A stretch of DNA of 64,000 bases, from assembly GCA_963840245.1 (NCBI GenBank), contig CAWIYI010000024.1, positions 1-64,000 on the forward strand. The letters run 5' to 3'. The position numbers and the translations under genes are program-made. Positions 1 to 9,499 of this stretch are shown here, one piece after another. Positions within the stretch are counted from its first letter, which is position 1. The number at the start of each line of letters is the position of its first letter. The notes beneath the pieces were generated by a model, which had not been told where the DNA came from, did not search any database, and saw only the letters and a list, made by a program, of their open reading frames with translations. This DNA comes from Bog-473 sp963840245 (lineage in GTDB: Bacteria; Actinomycetota; Acidimicrobiia; Acidimicrobiales; RAAP-2).

Positions 1-780
1 GTCACCGACCGCCAGGTCGCTGGACGCGGCCGACTGCGTGGAGCTGACCGTCGTCGAACTCGAGGTGGTGGCGGTCAGCTTCTCCGTCTTGGGCGTCGTG
101 GGCTTCTTGGTTTGCGCGTTCTTGGATCCAGCCCTCGGGAGGTTCCCGAGCGACAGGGTCGTCCCCGAGATGCTCACCGTCGACCCGCTGACCGCGGTGA
201 CCTTTCCGCTTGCCAAAGACAGGTTTGCCAGCTGCTTGCGGAAGTTGCTGGCACCGGAGCCGCCGCCCGGGAAGCTCGGACGCGTCCCGTTCCCGCCCTC
301 GCCGGAACTCGTGCCGGCTCCGCCACCGCGGAACTGGAATCCACCGGCGCCCCCGGGTCGTCCACCCGGCGCGCCGCTGGCCCCACGGCTGCCGAACGCG
401 TTGCACGTCCCGCTCGACGACGGCGTCGTCACCGTGATGCTGCGCGCTGCGATGGTGGTCTTGGACTTCTTCGACGCCGTCCCGGTCACGGAGACGCAGT
501 CGCCGACAGCGAGCGCGCTCACCGCCTCGGTGACGGTCTTGGAGAACTGCGTGGTGGCGGTCCAGCCGACCGTGGTCTGGCCGGTACTCGCGTTCTGCAC
601 CTCCATGCTCGAGCTGTTCAGTGCAGCGACGCTCCCGGATGCGCCCGAAGGCCGGTTCGAGGTGGTGGCCGCACCCGCCGGGGCAGCGACGGTCGCGAGC
701 GCCACGAGCGCGGTGGCGCCCCCGCCTACGACGTGAGCCCAGCGCCGACGGGTGGAACGGTGGCTGGTCGGTGTCTGCAT
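1..780 (-). CDS. Secreted Gly/Ser-rich protein, DUF5666-like, C-terminus beyond window
   Basis: The frame opens with ATG at 780, preceded by an AGAGGA ribosome-binding sequence, and stays open to base 1, giving 260 visible codons. The N-terminus has an Arg-rich stretch (RSTRRRWAH) and a hydrophobic Ala/Val/Gly core ending near residue 37, which looks like a signal peptide. A small beta-type repeat follows (ALAVGDCVSVTGTASKKSK, then a second copy near KVTAVSGSTVSISG). Between the copies is a Gly-rich linker (GGRPGGAGGFQFRGGG). Paired short repeats of this type resemble DUF5666-like secreted proteins. It lies just downstream of the MacB-type efflux operon on the same strand, and its Gly-rich linker resembles the tail of the adaptor, so a joint envelope role is an inference. 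The C-terminus is not in the window. Confidence 0.6.
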   Translation of the reverse strand, partial: MQTPTSHRSTRRRWAHVVGGGATALVALATVAAPAGAATTSNRPSGASGSVAALNSSSMEVQNASTGQTTVGWTATTQFSKTVTEAVSALAVGDCVSVTGTASKKSKTTIAARSITVTTPSSSGTCNAFGSRGASGAPGGRPGGAGGFQFRGGGAGTSSGEGGNGTRPSFPGGGSGASNFRKQLANLSLASGKVTAVSGSTVSISGTTLSLGNLPRAGSKNAQTKKPTTPKTEKLTATTSSSTTVSSTQSAASSDLAVGD

Positions 781-874
781 CTGTATCGGTCCTCTTTCTC
801 TTCTGTTCCTGCGATCTGTCTTGTTGCCGGGATCTGTTTTGCGGTCGGGATCAGTGCGTTGCACGGAGTGCGCC

Positions 875-2118
875 CTACTCGCTGCGCAGGGCGTCGATCG
901 GGGCCAGAGAAGCGGCGCGGCTGGCGGGGTAGACGCCGAAGAGCACACCGATCGCCAGGGCGATGGCGAGTGCTCCGACCGCGGCCGTCGGACTGGTGGT
1001 CATGGGGTCACCGATGAGCCCGGGGAGGTAGAGCACGCCGAGGAGGCCGCCCACGACGCCGAGGATCCCACCGAGGATCCCGAGCACCGATGCCTCGACG
1101 AGGAACTGGCGCCGGATCACCCGGGGTGTGGCCCCGAGCGCCTTGCGCAGCCCGATCTCCCGGATGCGCTCGGTGACCGACACCAACATGATGTTCATGA
1201 CGCCGATGCCGCCCACAATGAGCGAGATCGCCGCAATGCCGCCGAGCAGGATGGTCAGCGTGTGGTCCACCGAGGTGTTGGCGGCGATGAGCGAGGCCTC
1301 CGAGGTGATGGTGAAGTCGGCGTCCGAGGCCGTCGTGATGCCGTGCAGCTGCAACAAGAGGTGGTCGGCCTCCTGATAGGCGCCCGTGAGATCGGAGGCG
1401 GACCGGGCCTGGAGTGCAATGGAGCTGACCGAGTTGCGCGACGTGCCACCGAAGATGCGCTCGGCGCCCGTGGAGATAGGGATGATCAGTGTGTCGTCGG
1501 GATCGGACGTGGTCGTCGAGGAGCTCGAGGCCCCGGTCGAGGTGAGCACGCCGACGATCGTCACAGGCACCCCGTTCACGTCGACGGTCTGGCCCACCGG
1601 GTCGCCCCGAATGAAGAGCTCTGAAGCAGTCGTGGCGCCAAGGACGCCGACGGCCGTGTGGTCCTTGACGTCCTGCGTGTCGATGAAGCGGCCCTCGGTC
1701 AGCGTACGACCGCGGACGTTCAGCCAACTCGACGTCGTCCCCTGCACGCCCGTCGTCGCGGCTCGCTCCCGGCGGTAAGGACCTCGTCCTGGGAGGTGAT
1801 GGGGGCCACGCCCTTGACGTCGGGGTCGTCGACCTGGGACTCCAGTGCCGAGACGTCCGCCATGGTCAGCGTCGAGGCCGAGCCGAGGGCTTCGCGGATC
1901 CCGGTGGTCGACGTACTGGACCCCGGGGTGACGGTGAGGACGTTGGAGCCGAGGGCGTTGATCTCGGAGGTGACCTGACTCGAGGCACCCTCGCCCAGAC
2001 CGACGGCGATGATGACGCCGGCGATCCCGATGAGGATGCCCAACACGGTGAGGGAGGAGCGCAGGCGATGGCTGCGCACGCCGTTCACGCCGGTCCGGAG
2101 CGTCTCGAGCCAGCTCAC
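875..2118 (-). CDS. MacB/FtsX-type ABC transporter permease (one frameshift)
   Basis: This is the permease of a MacB-like efflux system, working with the ATPase and adaptor upstream. It starts at GTG 2118, overlapping the ATPase stop as GTGA. The N-terminus has the family look: a cytoplasmic SHRLRSSLTVLGILIGIAGVI segment forming TM1, then a periplasmic MacB_PCD domain. Three C-terminal helices belong to the FtsX domain (LTILLGGIAAISLIVGGIGV, then VTERIREIGLRKALGAT, an EIG/RKALGA coupling motif). The protein ends in DALRSE. The reading frame breaks once near 1765, and the length of 1244 nt fits one missing base in a 415-codon gene. Both halves are well conserved, so a sequence error is more likely than a pseudogene. 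The transported substrate cannot be read from the sequence. Confidence 0.88.
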
Positions 2119-2865
2119 CGGATGCTCTGACTCTCCAGGCTGCTCTCGTCGCGCTCGGACAGCAGGCCGTCACGGATGCCGACGACGCGACCGGCGGCGG
2201 ACGCCACGTCGGAGTCGTGCGTGATGAGCACGAGCGTGCGCCCGGCGTCGTAGAGCTCGCCCATCAGCCGCATGACGTCCGCGGCCGACTTGGAGTCGAG
2301 GTTGCCGGTGGGCTCGTCCGCCAGAATGAGGTCTGGCTCGGTGACGAGGGCCCGGGCGACGGCGACGCGCTGCTGCTGCCCGCCGGAGAGCTCACCAGGA
2401 CGGTGGTTGACCCGGCCGGCCAGGCCCACGCGTCCGAGAGCATCCATGGCGCGCTCCTTGCGCTCGACGCGGGAGACCCCGGCGTAAACCAAGGGGAAGC
2501 TCCACGTTCTGCCATGCCGTCAGTGAGGAGAGCAGGTTGAACTGTTGGAAGACGAAGCCGATGCGGCGGTTGCGCACCTCGGCCAGCGCGGTCTCGCTCA
2601 TGTGGCTGACGTCTTCGTTGGCGAGGTGGTACCGCCCGGAGGTCGGGACGTCGAGGCATCCCAGAATGTGCATGAGCGTCGACTTGCCCGAGCCCGACGG
2701 CCCGATGATGGCGACGTATTCGCCTTCCTCGATGGTGAGGCTCACGCCACGTAGGGCCGCGACCGAGATGGAACCGGTGCGGTAGATCTTGGTCACCCGT
2801 TCGAGTTCGATGACGGTGTCCCGGACGGCGTCGACCGGGGGAGTGCCGGCCGGGGGAGTGGTCAT
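2115..2865 (-). CDS. MacB-type ABC transporter ATPase (one frameshift)
   Basis: This is the nucleotide-binding subunit of the efflux system. It starts at ATG 2865, overlapping the adaptor stop as ATGA, and its own stop overlaps the permease start. Walker A is GPSGSGKS near residue 46, the Q-loop is FVFQQFNLLSSLTAWQN, the ABC signature is LSGGQQQR, Walker B is LILADEPTGNLD, and the H-loop is LVLITHD. The sequence is of the MacB/LolD type, which pairs with FtsX-fold permeases and works as a mechanotransducing pump and not a classical importer. The frame breaks near 2490, where CCCCTTGG appears to carry one extra base. The length of 751 nt agrees with a 250-codon gene plus one inserted base. Confidence 0.9.
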
Positions 2866-4313
2866 CCGCCGAAACCGCCGCCGCCGGTGAAGCCGCTACC
2901 GCCGGTGAACCCGCCACCGCCGCCTCTGAACGAGCCACCGCCGGGGAAGCCACCCGTGCGACCGGTTCCACCGAACAGTCCGCCGGTTCCGCCGCCGGGA
3001 GCCTTAAAGGTGACCTGACGCTCGAGCACCTTGTCGCCCGACTTCACTCCGCTGAGGATCTGCGTCTCGCCGTTCTCCGCGTCGCCGAGCGTGACGTTGG
3101 TGACGACATGGCTGCCGTTCACGACCCTGGTGACGGTGGCCTGGCCGGCGCTCGTGTACGAGATGGCGGCAGTCGGGACCTCGGTGACGTTGCTGAGCTG
3201 CTTGACGATGATGCTGACATCCGCGCTGGCTCCGGCGTACAGACCGGTCGGCGTCCCCGTCACGTTGACCACCACCGGAAAGGTGGTGACATCCGAGGAC
3301 TGGCTACCGATCAGGCTGATGGAACCGACGGTGCCGTAGATCGCCGACGACGTGGCGGCAGCGGTCGACGCCGATCCACCGGCTCCCGCACCGGCCCCCG
3401 CCCGCGCGCCTGTCCCGGCCGCACTGGACGAGGAGCCACTCCCGCTCAGAGAGATGTTGACCTGGTCGCCGTCGGTGATCTGGCCGATCTGGGTGTCGTC
3501 GACCGTCGTGTTGACGATGTAGGAATCCGTGCCGATGACGACGATCTGGCCGGAGGTCGATCCGGACCCCGTCGACGAGGCGGCGCTGCTATTGGCTGCA
3601 GACGACCCGCTACTGCCGGTCGCTCCGTTGGATCCGCTGGATCCGGTGCCACTGCCGCCTCCGGATCCGGTTCCCGTGACCTCCTGTCCGACCGTCAGGT
3701 TGACCGACGCCACGGTGCCTCCGATTGTGGAGGTCAAGGAGGCGTCGCTGAGGTTCGTCTGCGCGGTCGAGAGGGACGACTCGGCCGACGCCACCGCGGC
3801 CTGATCCGAATCGATCTGGCTGGTCGACGCGCTGGCGTCCTCGTCGCTGGCGAGGCGGTCCTGCGCCGACGTCAGCTGCGCCTTGGCCGCGTTGAGCTGC
3901 TGGTTGAGCGCAGTCGTGTCGACGGTTGCAAGCACCTGGCCGGCGGTGACGGTCTGGCCGGCCTTGACGTTCACGGCGGTGACCGCCCCGGACACGGCGA
4001 AGTTGAGATCGGCCTGACTCGCCGGCTCGATCGTGCCCGAACTCGTCACGGTCTGTTGAATGGTGCCCGTCGTCACGGGCACGGTCACCGTCGTGATCGA
4101 AAGGCCGCCTGCGCTCGGTGAGCCAGACGTCAGCCAGAGAGGCAGCGCAATCGCGGCGGCGATCATCACGACCGCGGCACCGAGGATCGGCCAGCGGTGC
4201 CGGCGCCACGCAGACTGCGCCTCCGGGGCGAGCACGTTCTCGTCGTCGAGCGGCAACTCCTCGGTGAGGTCTACCGGGGTTTCTGGTGCCTCCCCGTCTC
4301 CCGTATTGACCAT
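2862..4313 (-). CDS. HlyD/MacA-type periplasmic adaptor with Gly-rich tail
   Basis: This is the membrane-fusion subunit and first gene of the efflux operon, 483 aa and intact. A single TM helix sits at about residues 40-62 (WPILGAAVVMIAAAIALPLWL). After it come a barrel-sandwich lipoyl-like half (SGAVTAVNVKAGQTVTAGQVLATVD), a helical hairpin with regular Gln/Ala/Ser (residues about 130-190), and a second lipoyl half (GGTVASVNLTVGQEV). The beta-barrel is interrupted by two long low-complexity Ser/Gly/Ala insertions. The C-terminal 40 residues are almost pure Gly/Phe/Thr (GGFPGGGSFRGGGGGF). Canonical MacA proteins lack these insertions. Gram-positive members usually feed a MacB pair without an outer-membrane partner. 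ATG at 4313 is the only reasonable start. Confidence 0.87.
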   Translation of the reverse strand: MVNTGDGEAPETPVDLTEELPLDDENVLAPEAQSAWRRHRWPILGAAVVMIAAAIALPLWLTSGSPSAGGLSITTVTVPVTTGTIQQTVTSSGTIEPASQADLNFAVSGAVTAVNVKAGQTVTAGQVLATVDTTALNQQLNAAKAQLTSAQDRLASDEDASASTSQIDSDQAAVASAESSLSTAQTNLSDASLTSTIGGTVASVNLTVGQEVTGTGSGGGSGTGSSGSNGATGSSGSSAANSSAASSTGSGSTSGQIVVIGTDSYIVNTTVDDTQIGQITDGDQVNISLSGSGSSSSAAGTGARAGAGAGAGGSASTAAATSSAIYGTVGSISLIGSQSSDVTTFPVVVNVTGTPTGLYAGASADVSIIVKQLSNVTEVPTAAISYTSAGQATVTRVVNGSHVVTNVTLGDAENGETQILSGVKSGDKVLERQVTFKAPGGGTGGLFGGTGRTGGFPGGGSFRGGGGGFTGGSGFTGGGGFGG

Positions 4314-5268
4314 GCGGCTCAGTTCAACCGAGGCATTTCACAGTGAGCCGAATTCCCGCTGTGTGCCCGCTTGGTATTCGGTGGAAATCGAACCTAAGGG
4401 CCCAGTTCACAGCGCTTTCAGGCGCTCCTACCCTTCACAGGAACGGTGCAGCTGGCCCTGGCCGGGTCCGCATCCGACTCCCGCATGCTGCTCGAACAGC
4501 CACACGGCACCGGGAGGTTCTCATCCCCCCTGAGCCCCGGTCCTCCCGGTGCCGTCCGGCTGGAGCGAATCCGGCCGATTGGCTGGCCGACCTGGCGGAC
4601 TGGCGGACCGTCGAATTGGCGGATCCGAATGGACACCCGTCGTCGTCGACCATGCACGCAGTACAACGCCGTGGAATCAGCGCGAACGTCGCATGTCACC
4701 AATGCCCGTTTGTCGATGCCGGGCACCCCGACCGGCGGCAGAGCCCCGATCGGGGCCCAGAAGAGGCTGCACACGCCAACCCTCTGACCAGCCTGATTTT
4801 ACGGGTAGTGCGCCGATAATGTTCATTATGTTAAGTCATATTCGAATTCTGAGGGTCCTGGAACGACGTGCTGAGTGCAGGGCCCTCCTCCGGTCTGGCG
4901 TGGGTCGCCCCGAGGCCGTGCCAGGGCCTCGGGGATGTTCGCCTTGGTTTCCCGGGTTCAGCGAGATGACGACGTGCTGACTGACCCGTGCCCCGGAAAC
5001 GACACACGGCCAGGAAACACCGTCGGAATGCAAACGAGCTCCATCAGATTCGGATCGCTCGACGAGTATGGCCGGCCTTGTCACGTCGCTCTGGACCTCG
5101 AGCCGGCGGATTCGCCCGCACCCCGGGCCCGGTGGATGTCCTTGCGAGGCTCCTGCGGCGTTCCAGGACGTCAGGTTCTCGTCCCAGGCCTCTCCGTTCC
5201 ACCGGCGCGCACCTTAGAAAAAGGTCTTGCTTCGGCCGTTGGAATTCAGTAAAGTGACCGGCAGTAAG

Positions 5269-5321
5269 GCCCCCTGGTTAAAGGTTCAAGGTTCATCCGG
5301 GGGAGAAGGCGAAATACCAGG
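5269..5321 (+). promoter_or_regulatory. Possible attenuator with mutually exclusive stems in the helD leader
   Basis: The segment CCCCCTGGT (5270-5278) can pair in two ways. It can pair with CCGGGGG at 5297-5303, or its CCTGGT part can pair with ACCAGG at 5316-5321. Two competing stems that share one strand are typical of leader attenuators or small riboswitches. I do not recognise a known riboswitch class in it. The short direct repeat GGTTCAAGGTTCA lies in the first loop. It sits about 90 bases upstream of the helD start. Any regulatory role is inference. Confidence 0.3.
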
Positions 5322-5353
5322 TAGAGGGCTTGTTCCAGAGGTCTAAATGAGTT

Positions 5354-5380
5354 AATGTCCCCGGAATGTCCGGGGACATT
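5354..5380 (+). repeat. Perfect 11-bp inverted repeat upstream of helD
   Basis: AATGTCCCCGG at 5354-5364 is followed after five bases (AATGT) by its exact reverse complement CCGGGGACATT at 5370-5380. It ends about 32 bases before the GTG at 5413. It has no T-run after it, so a repressor operator or an RNA stem in the leader is more likely than a terminator. Confidence 0.6.
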
Positions 5381-5412
5381 TGCGCGGCTGCTTTTTCGCG
5401 TGATTTGGCGGA

Positions 5413-7464
5413 GTGCGGACCTCGATGAGCGTCACCACTCCCCCGTCGGACCCTGAGGTGGCCGCGGAGCAGGCCGCCCTCGACCATGCCCTTTCGTCGC
5501 TGTCCTCCATGCGGCAGCGAGCCGAGCGCCTCCTGGCGGACCTGATCGCCGCTGGCAATCCGGACCTGGACTACAAGGCAGCGCTGGCGAGGAGAGTGGC
5601 GCTCCTGGCCGACAGCCCGCGACCACTCCTCTTCGGACGAATCGACGAAGAGGATGGGCCTACCTGGCGGATCGGACGCCGCCACGTCGAGGACACCCGG
5701 TCCGACCCGGTCGTGATCGACTGGAGGGCCCCGGTCGCCGTGCCCTTCTATCGGGCGAGTGCCAAGGACGCCCTGGGTCTCGTCCGGCGGCGTCAGATCA
5801 TGGTCGACCGCAGGTCGGTGGTCGCCGTCGCCGACGATCTCTTCGACGGCCCCGGGGACGAGACGTCGACGACTCGGCTGCGTGGTGGGGACGCCTTGCT
5901 CGCCGAGCTCGAGCGAGCCCGCACCGGCGAGATGCTCGACATCGTCGCCACCATCCAGGCCGAACAGGACGAGATCATCCGGGCCCCGCTCGGCGAATTG
6001 CTGACCGTGCAAGGAGGTCCGGGGACGGGCAAGACCGCCGTCGGGCTGCATCGGGCCGCCTTCCTTCTCTACAACCATCCGGCCCTGAGTCGTGACGGCG
6101 TCCTGGTGCTCGGTCCGAGTCGGGCGTTCTTGCGCTACATCGCGCAGGTCCTCCCTGCGCTCGGCGAGGAGGCCGTGGTGCAGACGACCATCGCCGACAT
6201 TGCGCCCAAGGCGAAGGTGCGAGTGCAGGAGCCGATGGAGATCCGTCGGACCAAGGCCGACGCCCGGATGGGCGAGCTCCTTCGTCGTGCGCTCCATGGC
6301 CGCCGGGGCCTCCTGACCGAAGACGTCAGCCTGCGCGTGCGCTTCGCCCGGGCCACCCTCAGCCGCGAGCGCATCAACGAACTCGTTGCCTCCATCATCT
6401 CGCGGCCGGCTCCGTACAAGGCGGGTCGGCTGGCACTGCGGTCGCGACTGGTCAGTGAGGCCCGCACCGCCTTCCGCTCGTCGGGACGGCTGGGTGCTGA
6501 CGAGGCCTGGTTCGAGGGCGAGCTCACCTCGTCGGAGGAATTCCGAGCGCTGCTGGACATGCTCTGGCCCACGGTCTCCCCCACCACCCTGGTACGCGAC
6601 CTGCTCGTCTCCGCCGGGCAGCTCGAGCGCTGCCGCGCGCGGCCTGTTCTCTCCCGATCGAGTGGCAGCCCCTGCTGCGCAGCAGGGGCACCACCGTCTC
6701 CTCCGCGGCGTGGAGCATCGACGACCTCGCTCTGCTGGACGAGGCGGCCTTCCTGATCGGTGGCCGGAGCCGCTCCTACGGGCACATCGTCGTCGACGAG
6801 GCACAGGATCTCACCCCGATGCAGTTCCGCATGGTCGCCCGGCGCTCCCCTTCGGGATCGATCACAGTGCTCGGCGACCTGGCCCAGGCGACGGGACCAT
6901 GGACGTACGGAGATTGGGACGAGATCCGCGCGCATCTCCCGGCGACGCCGCCGTGCCGCACGCACGACGAGCTGACCCTCGGCTACCGGGCACCAGGCCG
7001 CGTGCTCGACTTCGCCTCACGGCTCCTCCCGATGGCCGCCCCGAGTGTCCAACCCACGTCGTCCATACGAGCCGGGCCGTACGCGATCCCACTGGTGCGC
7101 ACCGTCCGCGAGAACGAGCTGCGCCGCCGCCTCGCTCGCCGAGGCCTACTGCGCTCGACGGCCGATCACGCACTGGTCGCCGTCGATCGCGCCCGACGAC
7201 CTGGTGCCCCAGGTGGCCCGGCTCGCCCGGCGCCACGACGAGGTCGGCCTGCTCGAGCGGGATGCGATGAGCCGACCCGTCACGATCGTCCCGGCGCCCG
7301 CGGCCAAGGGCCTCGAGTTCGACGCCGTCGTCGTCGTCGAGCCGGCCGCCATTGCCGGCGATGACCGCCGGGGTCTCCGGCTGCTCTACGTCGCCATGAC
7401 CCGGCCGATCCAGCACCTGAGCATCGTGCACGGCCGCCCGCTCCCCGCCCCGCTCCTCGACTGA
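5413..7464 (+). CDS. HelD/HelR-like superfamily 1 ATPase (two frameshifts)
   Basis: This is a UvrD/Rep-fold ATPase of the HelD group, which in Actinobacteria binds RNA polymerase and recycles stalled or rifampicin-bound complexes. The start is GTG 5413 or ATG 5425. The N-terminus is a helical arm (residues about 10-60, many Ala/Arg/Leu heptads), as HelD uses to reach into the polymerase channel. The sequence DPVVIDWRAPVAVPFYRA follows, a family hallmark. Walker A GGPGTGKTAVGLHR is near residue 201, the DEAQDLTPMQFRMV Walker B lies around 6795-6830, and the UvrD_C motif RLLYVAMTRPIQHL is near the end. The frame breaks near 6650 and 7150 and the two breaks cancel. The total of about 684 aa fits HelD. 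Canonical UvrD function is less likely given the DWRAP motif. Confidence 0.82.
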
Positions 7465-7497
7465 CGCCGCGCGCTCCCCTACCCTACGATCCTCGGC

Positions 7498-8242
7498 ATG
7501 GACGTCACGGGCAAGGTCGCACTCATCACCGGGGGCAGCAACGGCATCGGCGAGGGCGTCGCCCGGCATCTGGCCGGCGCAGGGTGCGCACGTCGTCATC
7601 GCCGACATCGACGACGCCCGCGGCAAGGCGGTCGCCGACGAGCTCGGGGGCCGGTTCGTGCAGACCGACGTGGCCGACCCCGCCGCGAGCGCGGCCGCCG
7701 TGGCGCTGGCCGTCGACGCCTTCGGCGCTCTCCACATCGCACATCTCAATGCCGGCGTGACGTCGTGGTGCGGCATGGGCGACGACTTCGACCCCGAGGC
7801 GTACCGCCGCTCGATGGCCATCAACCTCGACGGCGTCGTCTACGGGATCGCGGCGGCACGTCCCGCCATCAAGGCCAGCGGCGGCGGCACGATCGTGGCC
7901 ACCGCGTCGATGGCCGGCCTCGTGGCCGTACCGTTCGACCCGATCTATGCGGCGAACAAGCACGCTGTCGTCGGTCTCGCTCGCTCACTGGGCCAGGTCT
8001 ACGAGCCCGACGGGATCAGCATCCACGCGCTGTGCCCGTCGTTCGCCTACACCAACATCATCAAGGGTTCCGAGCAGACGCTGCTCGACATGGGGTTCCC
8101 GATCATCGAGGTGGCCGACGTCGTGACGGCGTTCCAGCGCATCCTCGACTCGGAGCGACGCGGCCAGTGCTGGTACGTCGTGGCCGGGCGGGACAGCGAG
8201 CCCTTCGAGTTCCGGCGAGCTCCGGGACCGCGGCTCGACTGA
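7498..8242 (+). CDS. Short-chain dehydrogenase/reductase (one frameshift)
   Basis: This is an NAD(P)-dependent oxidoreductase of the classical SDR family, about 248 aa. The cofactor motif TGGSNGIGEG lies at residues 11-20, an acidic residue ends beta2 (VVIADIDDA) and suggests NAD preference, LNAGV stands for the NNAG motif, the catalytic Ser is in ATASMAG, and YAANK supplies the YxxxK pair. The frame breaks near 7583, where one extra base in GCAGGGTGCG separates the Rossmann strand from the rest. The substrate cannot be inferred; the C-terminal part is short and lacks a distinctive lid. It follows helD after 33 bases and may be co-transcribed. Confidence 0.88.
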
Positions 8243-8295
8243 CCGGCAGATGCCCGGTGCGGGGTGCACCGTTGGCTACGCTCGAAGACTGACGA

Positions 8296-8362
8296 CCGGT
8301 GATGGGTCCCGCCGGGGGGCGCGCCCCGAACCGCCGCGACGACATGGCTGATGGCTCCTGAG
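8296..8362 (+). promoter_or_regulatory. Fluoride riboswitch (crcB motif)
   Basis: The sequence carries the conserved elements of the fluoride aptamer in order: GGTGATGGG-TCCCGCC at the 5' side, a variable GC-rich hairpin, AACCGCC, and the terminal GGCTGATGGCTCCTGA. It lies directly upstream of two crcB genes, and a GGAGG ribosome-binding site follows at about 8371. The aptamer match is seen in the sequence, and the gene context (fluoride exporters) is the expected one. Fluoride binding should switch the channels on. Confidence 0.87.
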
Positions 8363-8384
8363 CGGCGGCATCGGAGGCCCAGCC

Positions 8385-8896
8385 ATGGAGCAAGCACCGC
8401 CGCAGCCGACCCGCAGGACCCGCGAACACCGACATCGAATCCCGACACGGCGCGCGCCGAGCGCGGACCTCCTCGACGAGTCGGCCTTGCCTCCGGTCGG
8501 CACTGTCGGCCGACCGCACTGCGCGCCGTCTTCGTCGGCGGGTGCGGCCGGCACCGTCGCCCGTTACCTCCTCGAAGCCCACCATCCGATCGCCACCGGC
8601 GGCTTCCCCTGGGTGACGCTTGCTGGTCAACCTGCTCGGGCTCCTCGCCATCGGGTTTCTGCGTCCCGCTGACCGAGCACATCGGACGCCGGGCATCCAC
8701 TCGCTGCGACCCTTCGTCATCGTCGGCTTCCTCGGAGGCTGGACCACCTATTCGACGCTGACCGTCGACGCCACGTTGCTCGCCAAGAACGGGGACATCG
8801 TGACCTGTGCTGGCCTATCTGGTCGCCACGGTCGTCGGCGGACTGTTGCTCGTCGTCGTCGGGCATGCACTCGGACGCCGGGTGGTGCCGACGTGA
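8385..8896 (+). CDS. crcB: Fluoride channel subunit FluC/CrcB, first copy (frameshifts)
   Basis: This is a small four-helix fluoride exporter subunit that forms dual-topology dimers in the membrane. ATG 8385 follows GGAGG by seven bases. An unusual polar N-terminal extension of about 45 residues precedes TM1. The recognisable parts are GTVARYLLEAHHPIATGGFPWVT, then LLVNLLGLLAIGFL (the NxxG helix), then the signature GFLGGWTTYSTLTVD with the conserved Gly and Thr/Ser residues, and a last hydrophobic helix LVATVVGGLLLVVVGHALG. The frame breaks near 8515-8545, 8620 and 8807; at least two look like one extra T. The stop at 8894-8896 overlaps the start of the second copy as GTGA, so the two subunits are probably made together. 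Confidence 0.82.
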
Positions 8897-9306
8897 GCGC
8901 CCACTCCCCCACTCTCGGCCTGGCCCTGCTCGTCGCCGTCGCCGGTGGCGCCGGTGCGGTGCTGCGCGCGCTGTTCATCCATCACGTCGGGCTGCGGCGC
9001 GCGGACCCGCTGCCACTCGGCACGCTGCTCGTCAACGCGTCCGGATCGCTCCTCCTCGGGATGCTGACCGGGCTCTCGCTCTACCACGGCCTCGGGACGC
9101 ACGTCCTCGCCGTCGTCGGCATCGGGCTCTGCGGCGGGTACACGACCTGGTCGACCGCGAGCTGGGAGACGATCCATCTCGCTCCACACCGGGCACCGAA
9201 CACGAAGCGGTCCTCTACACGGTGGGCAGGCTCGTCGTGTGTCTCGCGTGCGCAGCGGGCGGCATCGGCCTCATGGCGTGGGCGAAGCGGCTTCGCGGCC
9301 TGGTAG
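8893..9306 (+). CDS. crcB: Fluoride channel subunit FluC/CrcB, second copy (frameshift near end)
   Basis: Second fluoride channel subunit, starting at GTG 8893 inside the stop of the first copy. The motifs are clear: AGGAGAVLRALFIHHVGL (the GAxxR loop), GTLLVNASGSLLLGMLTGL (NxxG helix) and GLCGGYTTWSTASWE (the Gly-Gly-Tyr-Thr-Thr signature with the channel Phe/Thr region). The frame breaks near 9180; the last helix reads GRLVVCLACAAGGIGLMAWA in another frame. The exact stop is uncertain and I give the most plausible one. Tandem non-identical crcB genes usually make a heterodimer in which the subunits have fixed opposite orientations. Confidence 0.8.
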   Translation: MSAHSPTLGLALLVAVAGGAGAVLRALFIHHVGLRRADPLPLGTLLVNASGSLLLGMLTGLSLYHGLGTHVLAVVGIGLCGGYTTWSTASWETIHLAPHRAPNTKRSSTRWAGSSCVSRAQRAASASWRGRSGFAAW

Positions 9307-9499
9307 GCGGAGCCGGCGGCAGCCAGAGGCTGCCCGGACCCCTCGTGGAAGGCGGACTCGGACATCTGCCGAGAGGGCCCGGCGTCGTCCTGCGCCGGTG
9401 CGAGCCGAACAACCGAGCGATCGCGCCGCACATCGTCGTGACCCGCGACGGGCCCCACCGTGGTCCGCGTCGACGAACTCAGCGACAACGTGTTGTCCT

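Larger units (their letters stand above)
4314..5412. other. Gene-poor intergenic region between divergent efflux and helD genes
   Basis: About 1.1 kb with no reading frame I can support. The open frames here have no recognisable domain, start context or codon pattern. The left part should hold the promoter of the minus-strand efflux operon; a short palindrome AGCGCTTTCAGGCGCT lies at 4411-4426. An AT-rich patch at 4816-4829 has ATAATG and CATTAT arms around TT. It stands out in otherwise GC-rich DNA and could be a promoter or operator. The right part (5220-5400) is the helD leader and carries the two structured elements listed separately. Confidence 0.5.

Noticed and set aside
38..736. A 232-codon plus-strand frame at the left edge
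   Set aside because: The minus strand gives a signal peptide, a start with ribosome-binding site and ordered repeats in the same bases. The plus product is Val/Pro-rich, as an antisense shadow would be.
5293..6804. A 503-codon minus-strand frame
   Set aside because: It mirrors the HelD-like gene, which has clear Walker motifs on the plus strand.
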